The notes under the pieces were generated by a model. The model did no database searches. It was not told where the DNA came from and saw nothing but the letters and a program-made list of their open reading frames with translations. Of a stretch of DNA of 64,000 nt, positions 21,735 through 33,395 are shown piece after piece. The translations under genes and the position numbers were made by a program. The stretch covers positions 1,550,001 to 1,614,000 of the forward strand of contig JAZGTN010000047.1 of NCBI GenBank assembly GCA_037783415.1, read 5' to 3'. Position 1 is the first letter of the stretch, and each line of letters begins with the position of its first letter. Source of the stretch: Leptasterias polaris (Eukaryota; Echinodermata; Asteroidea; Forcipulatida; Asteriidae).

Positions 21735-21985
21735 TAATTGCTTCTCATCACCCAGGGGTAAATGGGTACCTGTGAGGGCAGAGATGGTTCTTGTGATTGA
21801 TTTAGCTTGATGCGCTACATATTTGGTAGCACAGGCTGTATACTCCACAGGGAGCTGAGATGGTTAAAGGAGTGACATAAAAATGGCCCAGTGGGTAATA
21901 ATGTTGAAGCGCCATGAGCGTCACTGAGTGACGGACCTGAGTGCTATATAAGAAGCCACTATTATTATTATTTATTATTATTTTA
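18772..21985 (+). mobile_element. Composite SINE: amplified head plus one body and tail
   Basis: After the 25th head, the body (ATAATTGCTTCTCATCACCC to GAGTGCTATATAAGAAGCC) and an (ATT)n tail at about 21958-21985 complete a normal SINE. The body is a relative of the SINE at 18213-18584 but is diverged. The structure is best explained by tandem duplication of the head inside an inserted SINE. Confidence 0.85.
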
Positions 21986-22127
21986 AAAATGTATTATTCA
22001 AACCTGAAAAGGCAGAAATATCGAGCATTTTAAACATTACAAGTACGGGGATGTAGGTTGCACAATTGTTAGTAGTCCACAGGGTAAGTTGAGTAGGAGT
22101 GTTTACTACATATAGCCCTTTTTACAA

Positions 22128-22590
22128 CCTCGTTCCCAGTGGTGTACGATCTCGCCGGGCGCCATGTTGTTTTCTTTCCCAGAGTGCATCGCTCAATCAT
22201 ATCCCCCTGGAAGTGTGACTTTGAAATTTCCAAATATAAGGGATATTTTAATTAGCTCTGTGGTTGATCCATTCTGTGTTAGAGACTACGCAGAGCGCGC
22301 TGTCAAAGGACGCACAAGTCATAGAGCAACTGGCCCCCTCTCATTCTTTTTCAATCTTGTGATACATTTAACTGTATGCAGTTTAGGGTGACCATATAAA
22401 AACATGATTCATTTGAAATGTATTGCGTCGAAATACGTGCATTTTTACACGCGCGTACTAAGCGCCCAACAAGCGCCTAGGGGCGATCGAAAGTTTTTAA
22501 CAAGCGTGCATGCAGAGCAGTCACTTTTGGTAAGCCAATCAGCGTTGATTTTTAGTGTTTCCCTGCCAGGGGTTAGAGACGTACGCGGAG
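22128..22590 (+). repeat. Interspersed repeat, inverted partner of 5155-5530
   Basis: Shares CCTCGTTCCCAG, GAGCAGTCACTTTTGGTAAG and AGGGGTTAGAGACG blocks with the copy at 5155-5530 in the opposite orientation. Terminal structure was not resolved. Confidence 0.5.
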
Positions 22591-22685
22591 TTAGCGGGCA
22601 TTACGGCGCGCTGCCCATGGTAGCGAGGCTGCCCTTTTTAGTACTAGACAATGCACACTAGGCTAGTGAGCCCTGGATGAGATCA

Positions 22686-22885
22686 GGGGCCCAATTTCAT
22701 ATCATAGAGGTGCTTAAGCAGAAACAATTGCTCGACAATTGTCTGCTAAGCAGAAATGAGCAGGATACCAGTCAACAATTGTACATGTGACATGGTAGTT
22801 TGGCTGGTGACCTTATTCTGGTAAGCGAAATGTTGTTGCGCTTAACTACTTTTTGTGCTTAAGCAGCTCTATGAAGTTGGGCCCC
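22686..22885. mobile_element. GGGCCCAATTTCATAG family MITE, 200 bp, complete
   Basis: Ends GGGGCCCAATTTCATA and TATGAAGTTGGGCCCC (inverse). Interior holds the shared GCTAAGCAGAAATGAGCAGG block. Confidence 0.85.
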
Positions 22886-24271
22886 GAACTCAAACACACA
22901 CTCAGCTGATCAGAAACACCTGAGTCTTGTGGGCGACTGCTCAGCCACTACACAAGTCTTACATGATTAATGTATGTATTTTAAGAATTTAAGGCAGACT
23001 TTATATTTCATTCAAAGGGAAAGGAATTTTTCCTTGGAAGGTGGGGGGGGGGGGGAGGACACATCTATCAGAGGTAAAATTTAATTTGTACTGGCTGGAA
23101 CATCTCAAGGGACACAAAGGCAATGACCAAGGGCAGGCTCTGCGCTGATCAATGCTTGGTCCTGCTGGCCAGTCACTAAACAAGTCAAGGGCAAACCTGG
23201 TAGAGCTAACAAAATAGTTGCAGACAGTGTTCATGTTTTGTGTGATCAACCATTATACATGAAATAACAAACCTGTGAAAATTCGCTGTATGAGTCAGGA
23301 GAAAGTTTCCCCAAATTGTTCCTCCCGGCCTATCTGCGGCCCTTTAATATTTACATGCACCTGTAAATAGTGCACTTTTCTCTTTTCTTTGGCACCTTAT
23401 CCGCCTGACTGCTGACGTCACTTTTCCCACAACATCCCAGTTTAGCCCAAATTGGGCTGCAAGGGGATTATTATAACAAGTAACATGTAAGTCCCTAAAC
23501 TGTCGTGCATCTCCCAAAGATACAGGTATCAATTACAACCAGATAGCATTGGGAAGAAGCTGCATAAATACACTGACACCTCCAAGCTCTTGGCTTGTCC
23601 TGTTTGCAGAGCCAGGGGACATCATTTTGGGAGGTAGAAAACATTTCAATTGCCCTCGCTGCCAAAACATTACCAGGAGCAAACATGTTGTTTCCTTGAC
23701 AACGAGACTTGATGAGGTTTCATGTGGGAGGGGGGGGGGGGGGGGGGGGGCGGTTGACAAAAATGCTGACAATATAAATTGAATGCTACACATGTATGTG
23801 TGGGATGCTACACATGTACATAAATGTGTGGGGTTTTTTGTAAGAGAGTTTTACAGAGTGAGGGATCACATTTTCTTTGTCACTATTGTCTCCAAATAAA
23901 ACCATTAAACGTAGTGTGTTTACTATAGAAAAGAATAAACATTAAACAGGCAGGAAAATTACTCATTTTAAAATGAAAACGACCTTGTCCCCCTCAAAGA
24001 AAAAATTCCAGGACGGATGGAAATAAAATGCAATCATATATAATTTAATTTTTGAATATTTTCTCAACAAATAATTGATGCATGACAGGTGAGTGGAAGC
24101 TGTGGAGTGAATATTCCGAAGGTTAAACACTTAATCTCCTATAGGTTGCCCTTGGGGATCTGCGGATTTTGTGTTTCAACTTGTTTTTCTTGCAAGCGTT
24201 TTGATTTATTAACTTTTCTTGCCTCTCTGTCACCATTCCTTGACAATATTTGTTTCGCAAATCAGGCACGA
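22886..24271. other. No gene; G-tracts and a fragment of subfamily C MITE
   Basis: Contains poly-G at 23043-23055 (13) and 23730-23750 (21). The stretch at 23190-23345 (GGTAGAGCTAACAAAATAG and ACCTGTGAAAATT) matches part of the MITE at 15813-16187. Remaining open frames overlap on both strands and are unsupported. Confidence 0.5.
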
Positions 24272-24444
24272 TAGACCTTATGCATTGACGTCACCAAGCC
24301 GCCATCTTAGAGGTAAACTGATGATGAAACAATGGAAACGCGCTGATTTGTACGCGCGGCGCACAAGACTGGCCAATGAGCATCTTCCTTTTGACCTCTA
24401 GGTGAGGGCGCCCTACTCAAATGACGTCATATGCATAAGGTCTA
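24272..24444. mobile_element. 173-bp MITE, second copy of 14608-14780
   Basis: Same ends (TAGACCTTATGCA / TGCATAAGGTCTA), same length and few differences, so this family was probably active recently. Confidence 0.85.
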
Positions 24445-25009
24445 TTGGGAAAGTAACAGGCATGGAATTTCATTTTGTTAGAGGGCGCTGTCTTTGGACA
24501 TTTTTTAAAGTCTATGAGAATCTTTTGAAGGAGCACCAAGTAGACTTGATTCAAGTCCCTGTCCCGCGCGCGGAACAGGTTGGGGAATGCAGAGCGCAAA
24601 ATAATAGTTTTCTGACGATGAGGCAAGGAAGGGCCTTGCACGGGATTGGGACTTGAGTCAAGTCTAGGGCAACAGAGGCCATGGCCTTACCTCATGGCAT
24701 CCGGTCATTCCAGGTCTTAAGTAACCTTTGAGGAGTGTGGCAAGTAATTGTCCTTAAATAAAGGCAAAAGGCAAAGTATACCTTTGGATTTTGGAACTTT
24801 TCGATTATTTTAATCCTATATAAACTATTATAAATTATTATGATTATTATTATTTATTCGACATCAACAATACGAGAACAACAAATACAATACAAGGCAA
24901 TTAAAAGGATCAAAAAATCAAAACAGAAACGACAAAGCCCCCAAAATATATATATAATAAATAAATAAATAACAAATAAATAAATAAACAAAATAAATAC
25001 ATATGTACA
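24445..25009. other. No gene; AT-rich simple repeats at the right
   Basis: 24835-25008 holds TAT/ATT-rich and AAATAAAT-type simple sequence. Open frames at 24402-24656 and 24417-24641 are mirror images on opposite strands and unsupported. Confidence 0.5.
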
Positions 25010-25300
25010 TGTAGATAGGTATACAATAAAACTAACCTATACAAATTTCATTTCAAAAGGTAGCAGCATTTTGTTAGATACTGCTGGAGCGATTATGTCC
25101 ACGCAGGAAGAATAATCTGTGATTGGAATACTCAATCTGAGATACTTTTCATGCAGAAACGTTTCTCAGATTGAAATGGCATTTCTAGCAAAACTATTTC
25201 AAGGGAAGTTTTCCACCATGGCCATCTTTATACCATGTAAGTTATGTGCAAATCTGTGAACATTTATATTTTCAATCTTACCAATGTTGTACACACCCAT
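25010..25300. mobile_element. Mosaic MITE: subfamily B left, subfamily C right
   Basis: The left part (TATACAATAAAACTAACCT, TTTCATTTCAAAAGGT, inner CTCAGATTG) is subfamily B in reverse; from about 25175 (GGCATTTCTAGCAAAAC) to the end (ACCAATGTTGTACACACCC) it is subfamily C. Confidence 0.6.
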
Positions 25301-25965
25301 TAATTAACAGTGGTCCGCTGGCCAAATGCCAGTAAACATTTGAGGACCAGTAACAATTCACTCCAACCAAGTGGTCCGGCTGACTAGCTCAGTGTTGAAA
25401 TATGAACCAGTGAAAATGCTGGAGGACCAGTGAAATGACAAGCTAACTGGTCCTGCTGAAAAGTTTTAAAGGGCACACCCTGCATTTTATACCAGCCTAA
25501 ATGTTATAGAGTTTACTTTCTTGACATCTTCAGTAAGATTCACTCTCTCAAAAGAAGCCAACTCCTTCTTGCACTGCTTAAAGATTCTTGTGTATGCGCA
25601 TTGAGACTACGCCCTTCAGCCAAATTGGTTGCCTAGCAACCGATAATGATGTCATCAGGGAAAAGGATGCCTATTATGCATACCATTACATGGTGTGGTA
25701 CACATACCTATTTTAAGAAAAATTATATCTTGGTTTCTGAAGTTGTTTGTCTGTGTGTCTGTGTGTCTAGTACATTTTGAACATGTCGAACTGGTGATTT
25801 TTTTTTTAGGGGACTGGGGCTGCACGGTTAATTCCTGCTTACCCACAACCTTACATGCTTGGCATTAATTTGTATATCATTGCAATATGGCATTTAGCCT
25901 ACATTATAAGGTAATTCCAAAATTTGTGCCGAACTTAAGTTTACGTATCAGACCTTAAATTAAAA
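25301..25965. other. No gene; fragment of CAGGGCTCGA family
   Basis: 25320-25470 contains GGTCCGCTGGCC and GTCCTGCTGAAAAG blocks similar to 5635-5700 and 13324-13727. The rest is unassigned. Confidence 0.4.
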
Positions 25966-26062
25966 ATAATAATAATATTAATAATATTAATAATAATAAT
26001 AATAATAACCAGTTCTTATAAAGCGCATTTCACCATAACGTCTCAATGCGCTTTACATAAGA
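25966..26062 (-). mobile_element. 5'-truncated SINE (tail end only)
   Basis: (AAT)n followed by AACCAGTTCTTATAAAGCGC and CGTCTCAATGCGCTTTACAT, matching the last part of the SINE at 18213-18584 in the same orientation. Confidence 0.8.
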
Positions 26063-26242
26063 TGTCATTGCTTGCCTCTGTTGCAATGGTTTCTGGCCTG
26101 TTTTCCCCTTCAAAATGTCCTGCAAAATACATTGTTAATATTGTTTAGAAATTCCCATTGTCTAATACATCTTACAAAAGAGTCGAGTAAACCCTACAAG
26201 CTACAGAATGAAATATGGAATAATTACTCAAAATCTACTTAT

Positions 26243-26700
26243 TAGATAGATAGATAGATAGATAAAACTTTATTATCCCTCACTGGGGAAATTAAAATGG
26301 CCTTGACAAAGAACTGTATGCAAATACAATACAAATGATCAGTAACGATATAATACAACTTTTAAAATTACATAAAAAATACACACACACAAAATTTTAT
26401 AAGCAAAAACCTTACATAAAACAGCACCAAGACAATTTGCTAATTAGGGATCAGAGCCAGCCACAGGACAGCTCATCGCTCCAAGTGCTCATTGTACCAT
26501 TTGATAGCTGCTGGAACAAATGAGCTGCCGTATCGCTGTGTTCTGATCCTTCTTTGTTAAAAACGTTTACTTCTGGAGTTGGTCTGGAATTTGGAGAGTA
26601 GTGGATGGTCGGGGTCAGAAAGAATATAATTAATTCTATTGCACATTAGAGATTTATATAGTGCCTCTGGAGACTCTTTCACAGTTTCGTATCCCTGTCA
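26243..26700 (-). mobile_element. LINE 3' end with (TATC)n tail
   Basis: On the minus strand the peptide fragments DPDHPLLSKFQTNSRSKRF, then after a stop RTQRYGSSFVPAAIKWYNE, resemble the C-terminal end of non-LTR retrotransposon ORF2. This is followed by a 3' UTR ending CCCAGTGAGGGATAATAAAG and the tail (TATC)n at 26243-26264. The reading frame is broken and the element is heavily 5'-truncated. The clade is not certain. Confidence 0.65.
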
Positions 26701-27554
26701 AATGAATATAGGGCCTACTACCTGACAAATTTTTGGAACAATTGCAGAAAAAATAAATGTTCAGCATTATTGTAAAAAAAAGTTATTGTAAAAAAAGATT
26801 CCTGAAATTATTTAGACATTCACACTGTTTTTGTTGTTGCTTGTTTATGTTTGTTTTAGTGTGTTGTATTTGTTTGTCCTGCAGGACTTTGACGTAAAAC
26901 AGCTTCTGCTGATCTTGTTATCCCGTATAAAGATGTTGTAATGAATAGAAAATAAAAATAATAATATCAGTAATTGACGTCTTCCGCTCGGATTCGAATT
27001 TCATAATTAATTTGAGATTTGATCTTCATCAAATATACTTGAAAAATCTTGACGTAAAGGATCTGATATTGGAAACTTAAATACCGAAAAAAAAATTACA
27101 AAAAAACCAAAAGCATTGGCAGTAATTAGTCATCCCAAAGAAAACCCAGCAATCAGAACGATGGAAATTTGAGAATATGTTTACCGTGCCCTTATGCCAT
27201 CAAATACTACTCCTTGCCCAACAAATTTATTCACTCAGTCAACAGTATACACTCTAGATCCAACCAGAGAAAAAAAAACCCACCATGGTACATTTCTCCA
27301 GATTTCTGACACATCCTGACACCCAGCGTACATTTGGAATAAAATTATTTTGTCCTGGTGGCAGGCACTAGTCCATGTAGGCCCTCTCACCCCCCCCCCC
27401 CCCCCCCCCCCCCCACCCTCCAGCGAATGCTGGGGCTGGTTTAATTAAATTATCACCTCTACAACAAATGGACTTTTCCATGCAATCCTCTTACAGAGAT
27501 TACTAAATGTCTGTCAACTCACACATGGACTGGATTTTTTTTTCCTCTCCCCTA
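26701..27554. other. No gene; poly-C at 27390-27414
   Basis: AT-rich, with a 25-base C run. Nothing else recognised. Confidence 0.5.
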
Positions 27555-27620
27555 TCACTCTGCTGTCTTCTTTCCATCATCATCGGGTTTTCTGTTCCCA
27601 CTGCCCTGGCTGGCTGCCAT
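27555..27620 (-). CDS. Candidate first exon or micro-ORF behind a TATA promoter
   Basis: The minus-strand ATG at 27620 is in an excellent context (CAACCATGGCAGCC). The frame reads MAASQGSGNRKPDDDGKKTAE and then TGA at 27555-27557: small residues followed by a mixed-charge, protein-like sequence. A TATA box lies 57 bp upstream of the ATG. If this is the first exon of a larger gene, a donor must lie before the stop; the only candidate, GCAGA then GTGATA, is weak. Otherwise it is a 21-residue ORF or an exon remnant. No downstream exon was identified to the left. Confidence 0.3.
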   Translation of the reverse strand: MAASQGSGNRKPDDDGKKTAE

Positions 27621-27676
27621 GGTTGCGTTGGCAGGAACTGAATGTGTGCATGAGATAGGGTCGTAATGAGTCTATC

Positions 27677-27684
27677 TATTTATA
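27677..27684 (-). promoter_or_regulatory. TATA box (TATAAATA), minus strand
   Basis: CCTATAAATAGA on the minus strand, with a start site expected near 27650 and the Kozak ATG at 27620. It lies at the edge of the 97-bp satellite, which would be immediately upstream of the promoter. Confidence 0.45.
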
Positions 27685-27691
27685 GGAACGC

Positions 27692-30600
27692 AGATGTTTT
27701 GAAGTAATTTCTTGTCTTGACTTTAGTAGTCTAAGAAGAACTAGAAGAACTAAACGATAAAAGGAGCGGTTGATTTTTGTCTGCTACAATTATTATTATT
27801 CAATGCTTTGAAGTAATTTCTTGTCCTAACTTGAGTTGTCTAAGAACAAGATGGTGGAAAAAGCAGTTGATTTTTGTCTGCTACAATTATTATTGTTCAA
27901 TGCTTTGAAGTAATTTCTTGTCCTAAACTTGAGTTGTCTAAGAACAAGATGGTGGAAAAAGCAGTTGATTTTTGTCTGCTACAATTATTATTATTCAATG
28001 CTTTGAAGTAATTTCTTGTCATAACTTGAGTTGTCTAAGAACAAGATGGTGGAAAAAGCAGTTGATTTTTGTCTGCTACAATTATTATTATTCAATGCTT
28101 TGAAGTAATTTCTTGTCATAACTTGAGTTGTCTAAGAACAAGATGGTGGAAAAAGCAGTTGATTTTTGTCTGCTACAATTATTATTGTTCAATGCTTTGA
28201 AGTAATTTCTTGTCCTAAACTTGAGTTGTCTAAGAACAAGATGGTGGAAAAAGCAGTTGATTTTTGTCTGCTACAATTATTATTATTCAATGCTTTGAAG
28301 TAATTTCTTGTCATAACTTGAGTTGTCTAAGAACAAGATGGTGGAAAAAGCAGTTGATTTTTGTCTGCTACAATTATTATTATTCAATGCTTTAAAGTAA
28401 TTTCTTGTCATAACTTGAGTTGTCTAAGAACAAGATGGTGGAAAAAGCAGTTGATTTTTGTCTGCTACAATTATTATTGTTCAATGCTTTGAAGTAATTT
28501 CTTGTCCTAAACTTGAGTTGTCTAAGAACAAGATGGTGGAAAAAGCAGTTGATTTTTGTCTGCTACAATTATTATTATTCAATGCTTTGAAGTAATTTCT
28601 TGTCATAACTTGAGTTGTCTAAGAACAAGATGGTGGAAAAAGCAGTTGATTTTTGTCTGCTACAATTATTATTATTCAATGCTTTGAAGTAATTTCTTGT
28701 CATAACTTGAGTTGTCTAAGAACAAGATGGTGGAAAAAGCAGTTGATTTTTGTCTGCTACAATTATTATTATTCAATGCTTTGAAGTAATTTCTTGTCCT
28801 AAACTTGAGTTGTCTAAGAACAAGATGGTGGAAAAAGCAGTTGATTTTTGTCTGCTACAATTATTATTATTCAATGCTTTGAAGTAATTTCTTGTCATAA
28901 CTTGAGTTGTCTAAGAACAAGATGGTGGAAAAAGCAGTTGATTTTTGTCTGCTACAATTATTATTATTCAATGCTTTGAAGTAATTTCTTGTCATAACTT
29001 GAGTTGTCTAAGAACAAGATGGTGGAAAAAGCAGTTGATTTTTGTCTGCTACAATTATTATTATTCAATGCTTTGAAGTAATTTCTTGTCCTAAACTTGA
29101 GTTGTCTAAGAACAAGATGGTGGAAAAAGCAGTTGATTTTTGTCTGCTACAATTATTATTATTCAATGCTTTGAAGTAATTTCTTGTCATAACTTGAGTT
29201 GTCTAAGAACAAGATGGTGGAAAAAGCAGTTGATTTTTGTCTGCTACAATTATTATTATTCAATGCTTTGAAGTAATTTCTTGTCATAACTTGAGTTGTC
29301 TAAGAACAAGATGGTGGAAAAAGCAGTTGATTTTTGTCTGCTACAATTATTATTATTCAATGCTTTGAAGTAATTTCTTGTCATAACTTGAGTTGTCTAA
29401 GAACAAGATGGTGGAAAAAGCAGTTGATTTTTGTCTGCTACAATTATTATTATTCAATGCTTTGAAGTAATTTCTTGTCCTAACTTGAGTTGTCTAAGAA
29501 CAAGATGGTGGAAAAAGCAGTTGATTTTTGTCTGCTACAATTATTATTATTCAATGCTTTGAAGTAATTTCTTGTCCTAACTTGAGTTGTCTAAGAACAA
29601 GATGGTGGAAAAAGCAGTTGATTTTTGTCTGCTACAATTATTATTATTCAATGCTTTGAAGTAATTTCTTGTTCTGACTTGAGTAGTCTAAGAACTAGAC
29701 GATAAAAGGAACGGTTGATTTTTGTCTGCTACAATTATTATTGTTCAATGCTTTGAAGTAATTTCTTGTCCTAAACTTGAGTTGTCTAAAGAACAAGATG
29801 GTGGAAAAAGCAGTTGATTTTTGTCTGCTACAATTATCATTATTCATTGTTTTGAAGTAATTTCTTGTTCTGACTTGAGTAGTCTAAGAACTAGACGATA
29901 AAAGGAACGGTTGATTTTTGTCTGCTACAATTATTATTGTTCAATGCTTTGAAGTAATTTCTTGTCCTAAACTTGAGTTGTCTAAAGAACAAGATGGTGG
30001 AAAAAGCAGTTGATTTTTGTCTGCTACAATTATCATTATTCAATGTTTTGAAGTAATTTCTTGTTCTGACTTGAGTAGTCTAAGAACTAGACGATAAAAG
30101 GAACGGTTGATTTTTGTCTGCTACAATTATTATTGTTCAATGCTTTGAAGTAATTTCTTGTCCTAAACTTGAGTTGTCTAAAGAACAAGATGGTGGAAAA
30201 AGCAGTTGATTTTTGTCTGCTACAATTATCATTATTCATTGTTTTGAAGTAATTTCTTGTTCTGACTTGAGTAGTCTAAGAACTAGACGATAAAAGGAAC
30301 GGTTGATTTTTGTCTGCTACAATTATTATTGTTCAATGCTTTGAAGTAATTTCTTGTCCTAAACTTGAGTTGTCTAAAGAACAAGATGGTGGAAAAAGCA
30401 GTTGATTTTTGTCTGCTACAATTATCATTATTCAATGTTTTGAAGTAATTTCTTGTTCTGACTTGAGTAGTCTAAGAACTAGACGATAAAAGGAACGGTT
30501 GATTTTTGTCTGCTACAATTATTATTGTTCAATGCTTTGAAGTAATTTCTTGTCCTAAACTTGAGTTGTCTAAAGAACAAGATGGTGGAAAAAGCAGTTG

Positions 30601-31400
30601 ATTTTTGTCTGCTACAATTATCATTATTCATTGTTTTGAAGTAATTTCTTGTTCTGACTTGAGTAGTCTAAGAACTAGACGATAAAAGGAACGGTTGATT
30701 TTTGTCTGCTACAATTATTATTGTTCAATGCTTTGAAGTAATTTCTTGTCCTAAACTTGAGTTGTCTAAAGAACAAGATGGTGGAAAAAGCAGTTGATTT
30801 TTGTCTGCTACAATTATCATTATTCATTGTTTTGAAGTAATTTCTTGTTCTGACTTGAGTAGTCTAAGAACTAGACGATAAAAGGAACGGTTGATTTTTG
30901 TCTGCTACAATTATTATTGTTCAATGCTTTGAAGTAATTTCTTGTCCTAAACTTGAGTTGTCTAAAGAACAAGATGGTGGAAAAAGCAGTTGATTTTTTT
31001 CTGCTACAATTGTTATTATTTAATGTTTTGAAGTAATTTCTTGTCCTGACTTGGGTAGTCTCAGAACTAGATGATAAAAGGAGCAATTAATTTTTGTTTG
31101 CAACAATTATTATTATTTAATGGTTTGAAGCATTTTATTTTTCTGACTTGAGTTTTTTAAGAACAAAATAGTGGAAAAAGCAGTTGATTTTTGTTTGCTA
31201 CAATTATTATTGTTCAATGTTTTGAAGTAATTTCTTGTTCTGACTTGAGTAGTCTAAGAACTAGATGATAAAAGGAGCGGTTGATTTTTTTCTGCTACAA
31301 TTATTATTGTTCAATGCTTTGAAGTAATTTCTTTTTCTGACTTGAGTAGTCTAGATAAAAGGAGCAGTTTATTTTTGTCCACTACAAGTATTATTACCAA
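27692..31400. repeat. 97/98-bp satellite array, about 38 units, with higher-order structure
   Basis: The unit contains TTGATTTTTGTCTGCTACAA, CAATGCTTTGAAGTAATTTC and AAGATGGTGGAAAAAGCAG. From about 27917 to 29190, units alternate as one with CCTAAAC (98 bp) and two with CATAAC (97 bp), giving a trimer of about 292 bp repeated about five times. From about 29668 to 31000, a different pair (one with CTAGACGATAAAAGGAACGG, one with AAGATGGTGG) forms a dimer of about 195 bp repeated about seven times. The outermost units at both ends are diverged. Confidence 0.95.
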
Positions 31401-31517
31401 TGACCATCAAAGATGAAATATGATTATAGGTTTCTCCCCAGGATTTTTTCAAAACTGTTGGGCATTCTGGACCCAAATGTTTGGATGTTTGGCCAATCAC
31501 ATGCTGTATAGTTAAAA

Positions 31518-31812
31518 GTGGATTACAGAAATTTTGTAAAAGAAACTGAAATGTGGGACCTCAGTCAACAGACACATGTACTCAAAATCATAAATTTAAG
31601 GTAAATGTATATTTAATCTTTATGTTGTCAAGTGTAAAAGATGGGTTTCCACACACTTCAGAAAACATTAAATTTACTTTATTGCATTGTTAAAATTTGG
31701 TTTTACAACAATTTTATCACCCAAAAATCTCTACAGTTTCGAATATATTTAATTTAGCCTCCATTTGCCATTGTTTTTGTTTTCGCTCTCAATAAACTTC
31801 CAGTTTTTAATG
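31518..31812 (+). repeat. Direct duplication, copy 1
   Basis: About 295 bp from AGTGGATTACAGAAATTTTG to AATAAACTTCCAGTTTTTAA, almost identical to 33396-33700. The end CTCAATAAACTTCC looks like a poly(A) signal, so both may be 3' ends of a transposon or transcript. Confidence 0.85.
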
Positions 31813-32284
31813 CTGTATAGTTGAAACCAGGTCTTCGGAATGTTTCTATACTTGGTGTTTATGTTTTAAAAGCCCAACTATGTGCAATCTGGAACATTCT
31901 GTATGGTTTTCTCTTTGATGTTTGATTGTGAAAAAAAAAAAAAAATCTTTTTTCGGCGTATTACTCTATCAGCTGAAATGTTTGCATACCAGCCTGATAC
32001 GCTAGCTTGTGCATAGGGAGAACCCTGAATGTAATGTATGTATTTAATGCGCATGATGGTTAGATTTGAAAACAAATTACAAGATGGTTTTAACCTGTAT
32101 AGCTCCTCTAACATTAGATGAATTCCCTAGGAAACCACCAGGAAAATTTTGCTGATCTTTTCACAATTGATTTGCAAACCACTGCAAACTCCAGGGAAAT
32201 TTTTGTTTTTGATTCATTTATTTGTGTATTCATTTAGTTTACAAACAGGCTAAACTTTTTATCCAGGATGGGGGAAACATTAGT
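31813..32284. other. Nothing recognised
   Basis: Includes a 15-base A run at about 31931-31945. No supported gene. Confidence 0.4.
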
Positions 32285-32570
32285 TGACTGGACTGTGGTC
32301 AGGTTGATGTACATCCTTTCTCACCTTCCGCCCAGTTCGAATCACGCGGGGGGGGGGGGGGGGGGGGGGCACTACTACATGTATGTGGATTGGGTTTCAG
32401 TCCCTACCTGACTGCGTGGGTTCTCCCTTGAATAATTCTCTGGCGTTTTCCTCCTCCATTAAAAACTGAAACTTCCTTCCTTGTCTTAAATCTCTTCTCT
32501 TCATTGGGTTCTTGGCTAGTACAGTGATTAAGCTTTTCTGAGAATCCTTGGCTTCACAACCAGAATAAAT
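32285..32570 (+). repeat. SINE-like repeat interrupted by poly-G
   Basis: B-box-like CAGTTCGAATCACGC, then a 22-base G run (32348-32369), then GGGTTTCAGTCCCTACCTG and TAAAAACTGAAACTTCCTTC. The last part recurs in reverse at 47505-47632. Probably an old SINE family different from the one at 18213. Confidence 0.55.
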
Positions 32571-32930
32571 GAAATGAACATTATTCTGACGAGAAGTCTC
32601 CACTCTCCACTTCTTGTACTTTCTCATTATTGACTCCTCCCGGTCCCTGAAAGAACACATTCTATACTAAAGGTTCAAGGACGAAACTGTTGGGGTGAAA
32701 AAATTTAAATCAAGATGTCTGGACTAAAACCAAGAGGATGAAATCAATAAAGTTGGCGTTGATATCGACTTTCATGATTCAGCGAAGAGTTTACAGTAGC
32801 TGTCAGAAAGGGTACTGGCAAAACCCTGGCGCCAGTATAGAGGAAGAAAAAAGGCTTGTGTTTGGAGTGTTGGCTACAGGGTGAAGGCAGCAGCGACAAA
32901 TAGCTTATAAAAGTGGGGATGGGGGGGGGG

Positions 32931-33172
32931 TAGTCTTGGTGCAAGACGTTGTTGTTCATTATGACGCAACTAACTATCGCGATTTAGCGCGCTCTGCGCC
33001 CCGCCACGCATATGGCTATTGAACAATAGCGAAACTTCCAGATCACCAGTACACACATCGCACTCACGTTCGCGGCTTCCAGAGGACGCCCTCTATCGGT
33101 GGAATAGTCGCGACGTGTATAGTGTTGTTGAGTGCATGTAGGCCCTATGGTTTACGTCTTGCACCAAGACTA
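32931..33172. mobile_element. 242-bp MITE with perfect 19-bp inverted ends inside a G-tract
   Basis: Both ends are TAGTCTTGGTGCAAGACGT. The flanks are 10 G on the left and about 11 G on the right, so it appears inserted in poly-G. A relative is at 59900-60033. Confidence 0.85.
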
Positions 33173-33271
33173 AGGGGGGGGGGGATTTATCCTGCATTAT
33201 GTGCCAACAGAAATGTCCTTTCATTTGTTACAAAAATATTTAATGATTTGGGTTTAACAAAGAAAATTGAC

Positions 33272-33346
33272 TAGAGCGGGAATTGAACCTGTCAACCACC
33301 GGATTTACATGCCAGTACCTTACCAGCTGAGCTATCTAGCACTAAT
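33272..33346 (-). pseudogene. tRNA-like sequence, probably a tRNA-derived SINE head
   Basis: The minus strand reads TAGATAGCTCAGCTGGTAAG (A box), a short arm with loop ATGTAAA, then CAGGTTCAATTCCCGC (B box) and CTCTAG closing a partial acceptor stem. The pattern resembles tRNA-Tyr, but the stems are imperfect, so a functional tRNA gene is unlikely. Confidence 0.6.
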
Positions 33347-33395
33347 GTTTGTGGTGTCCCTATTGTGTCGACCCTACATGTATTTCATCGGTCAT

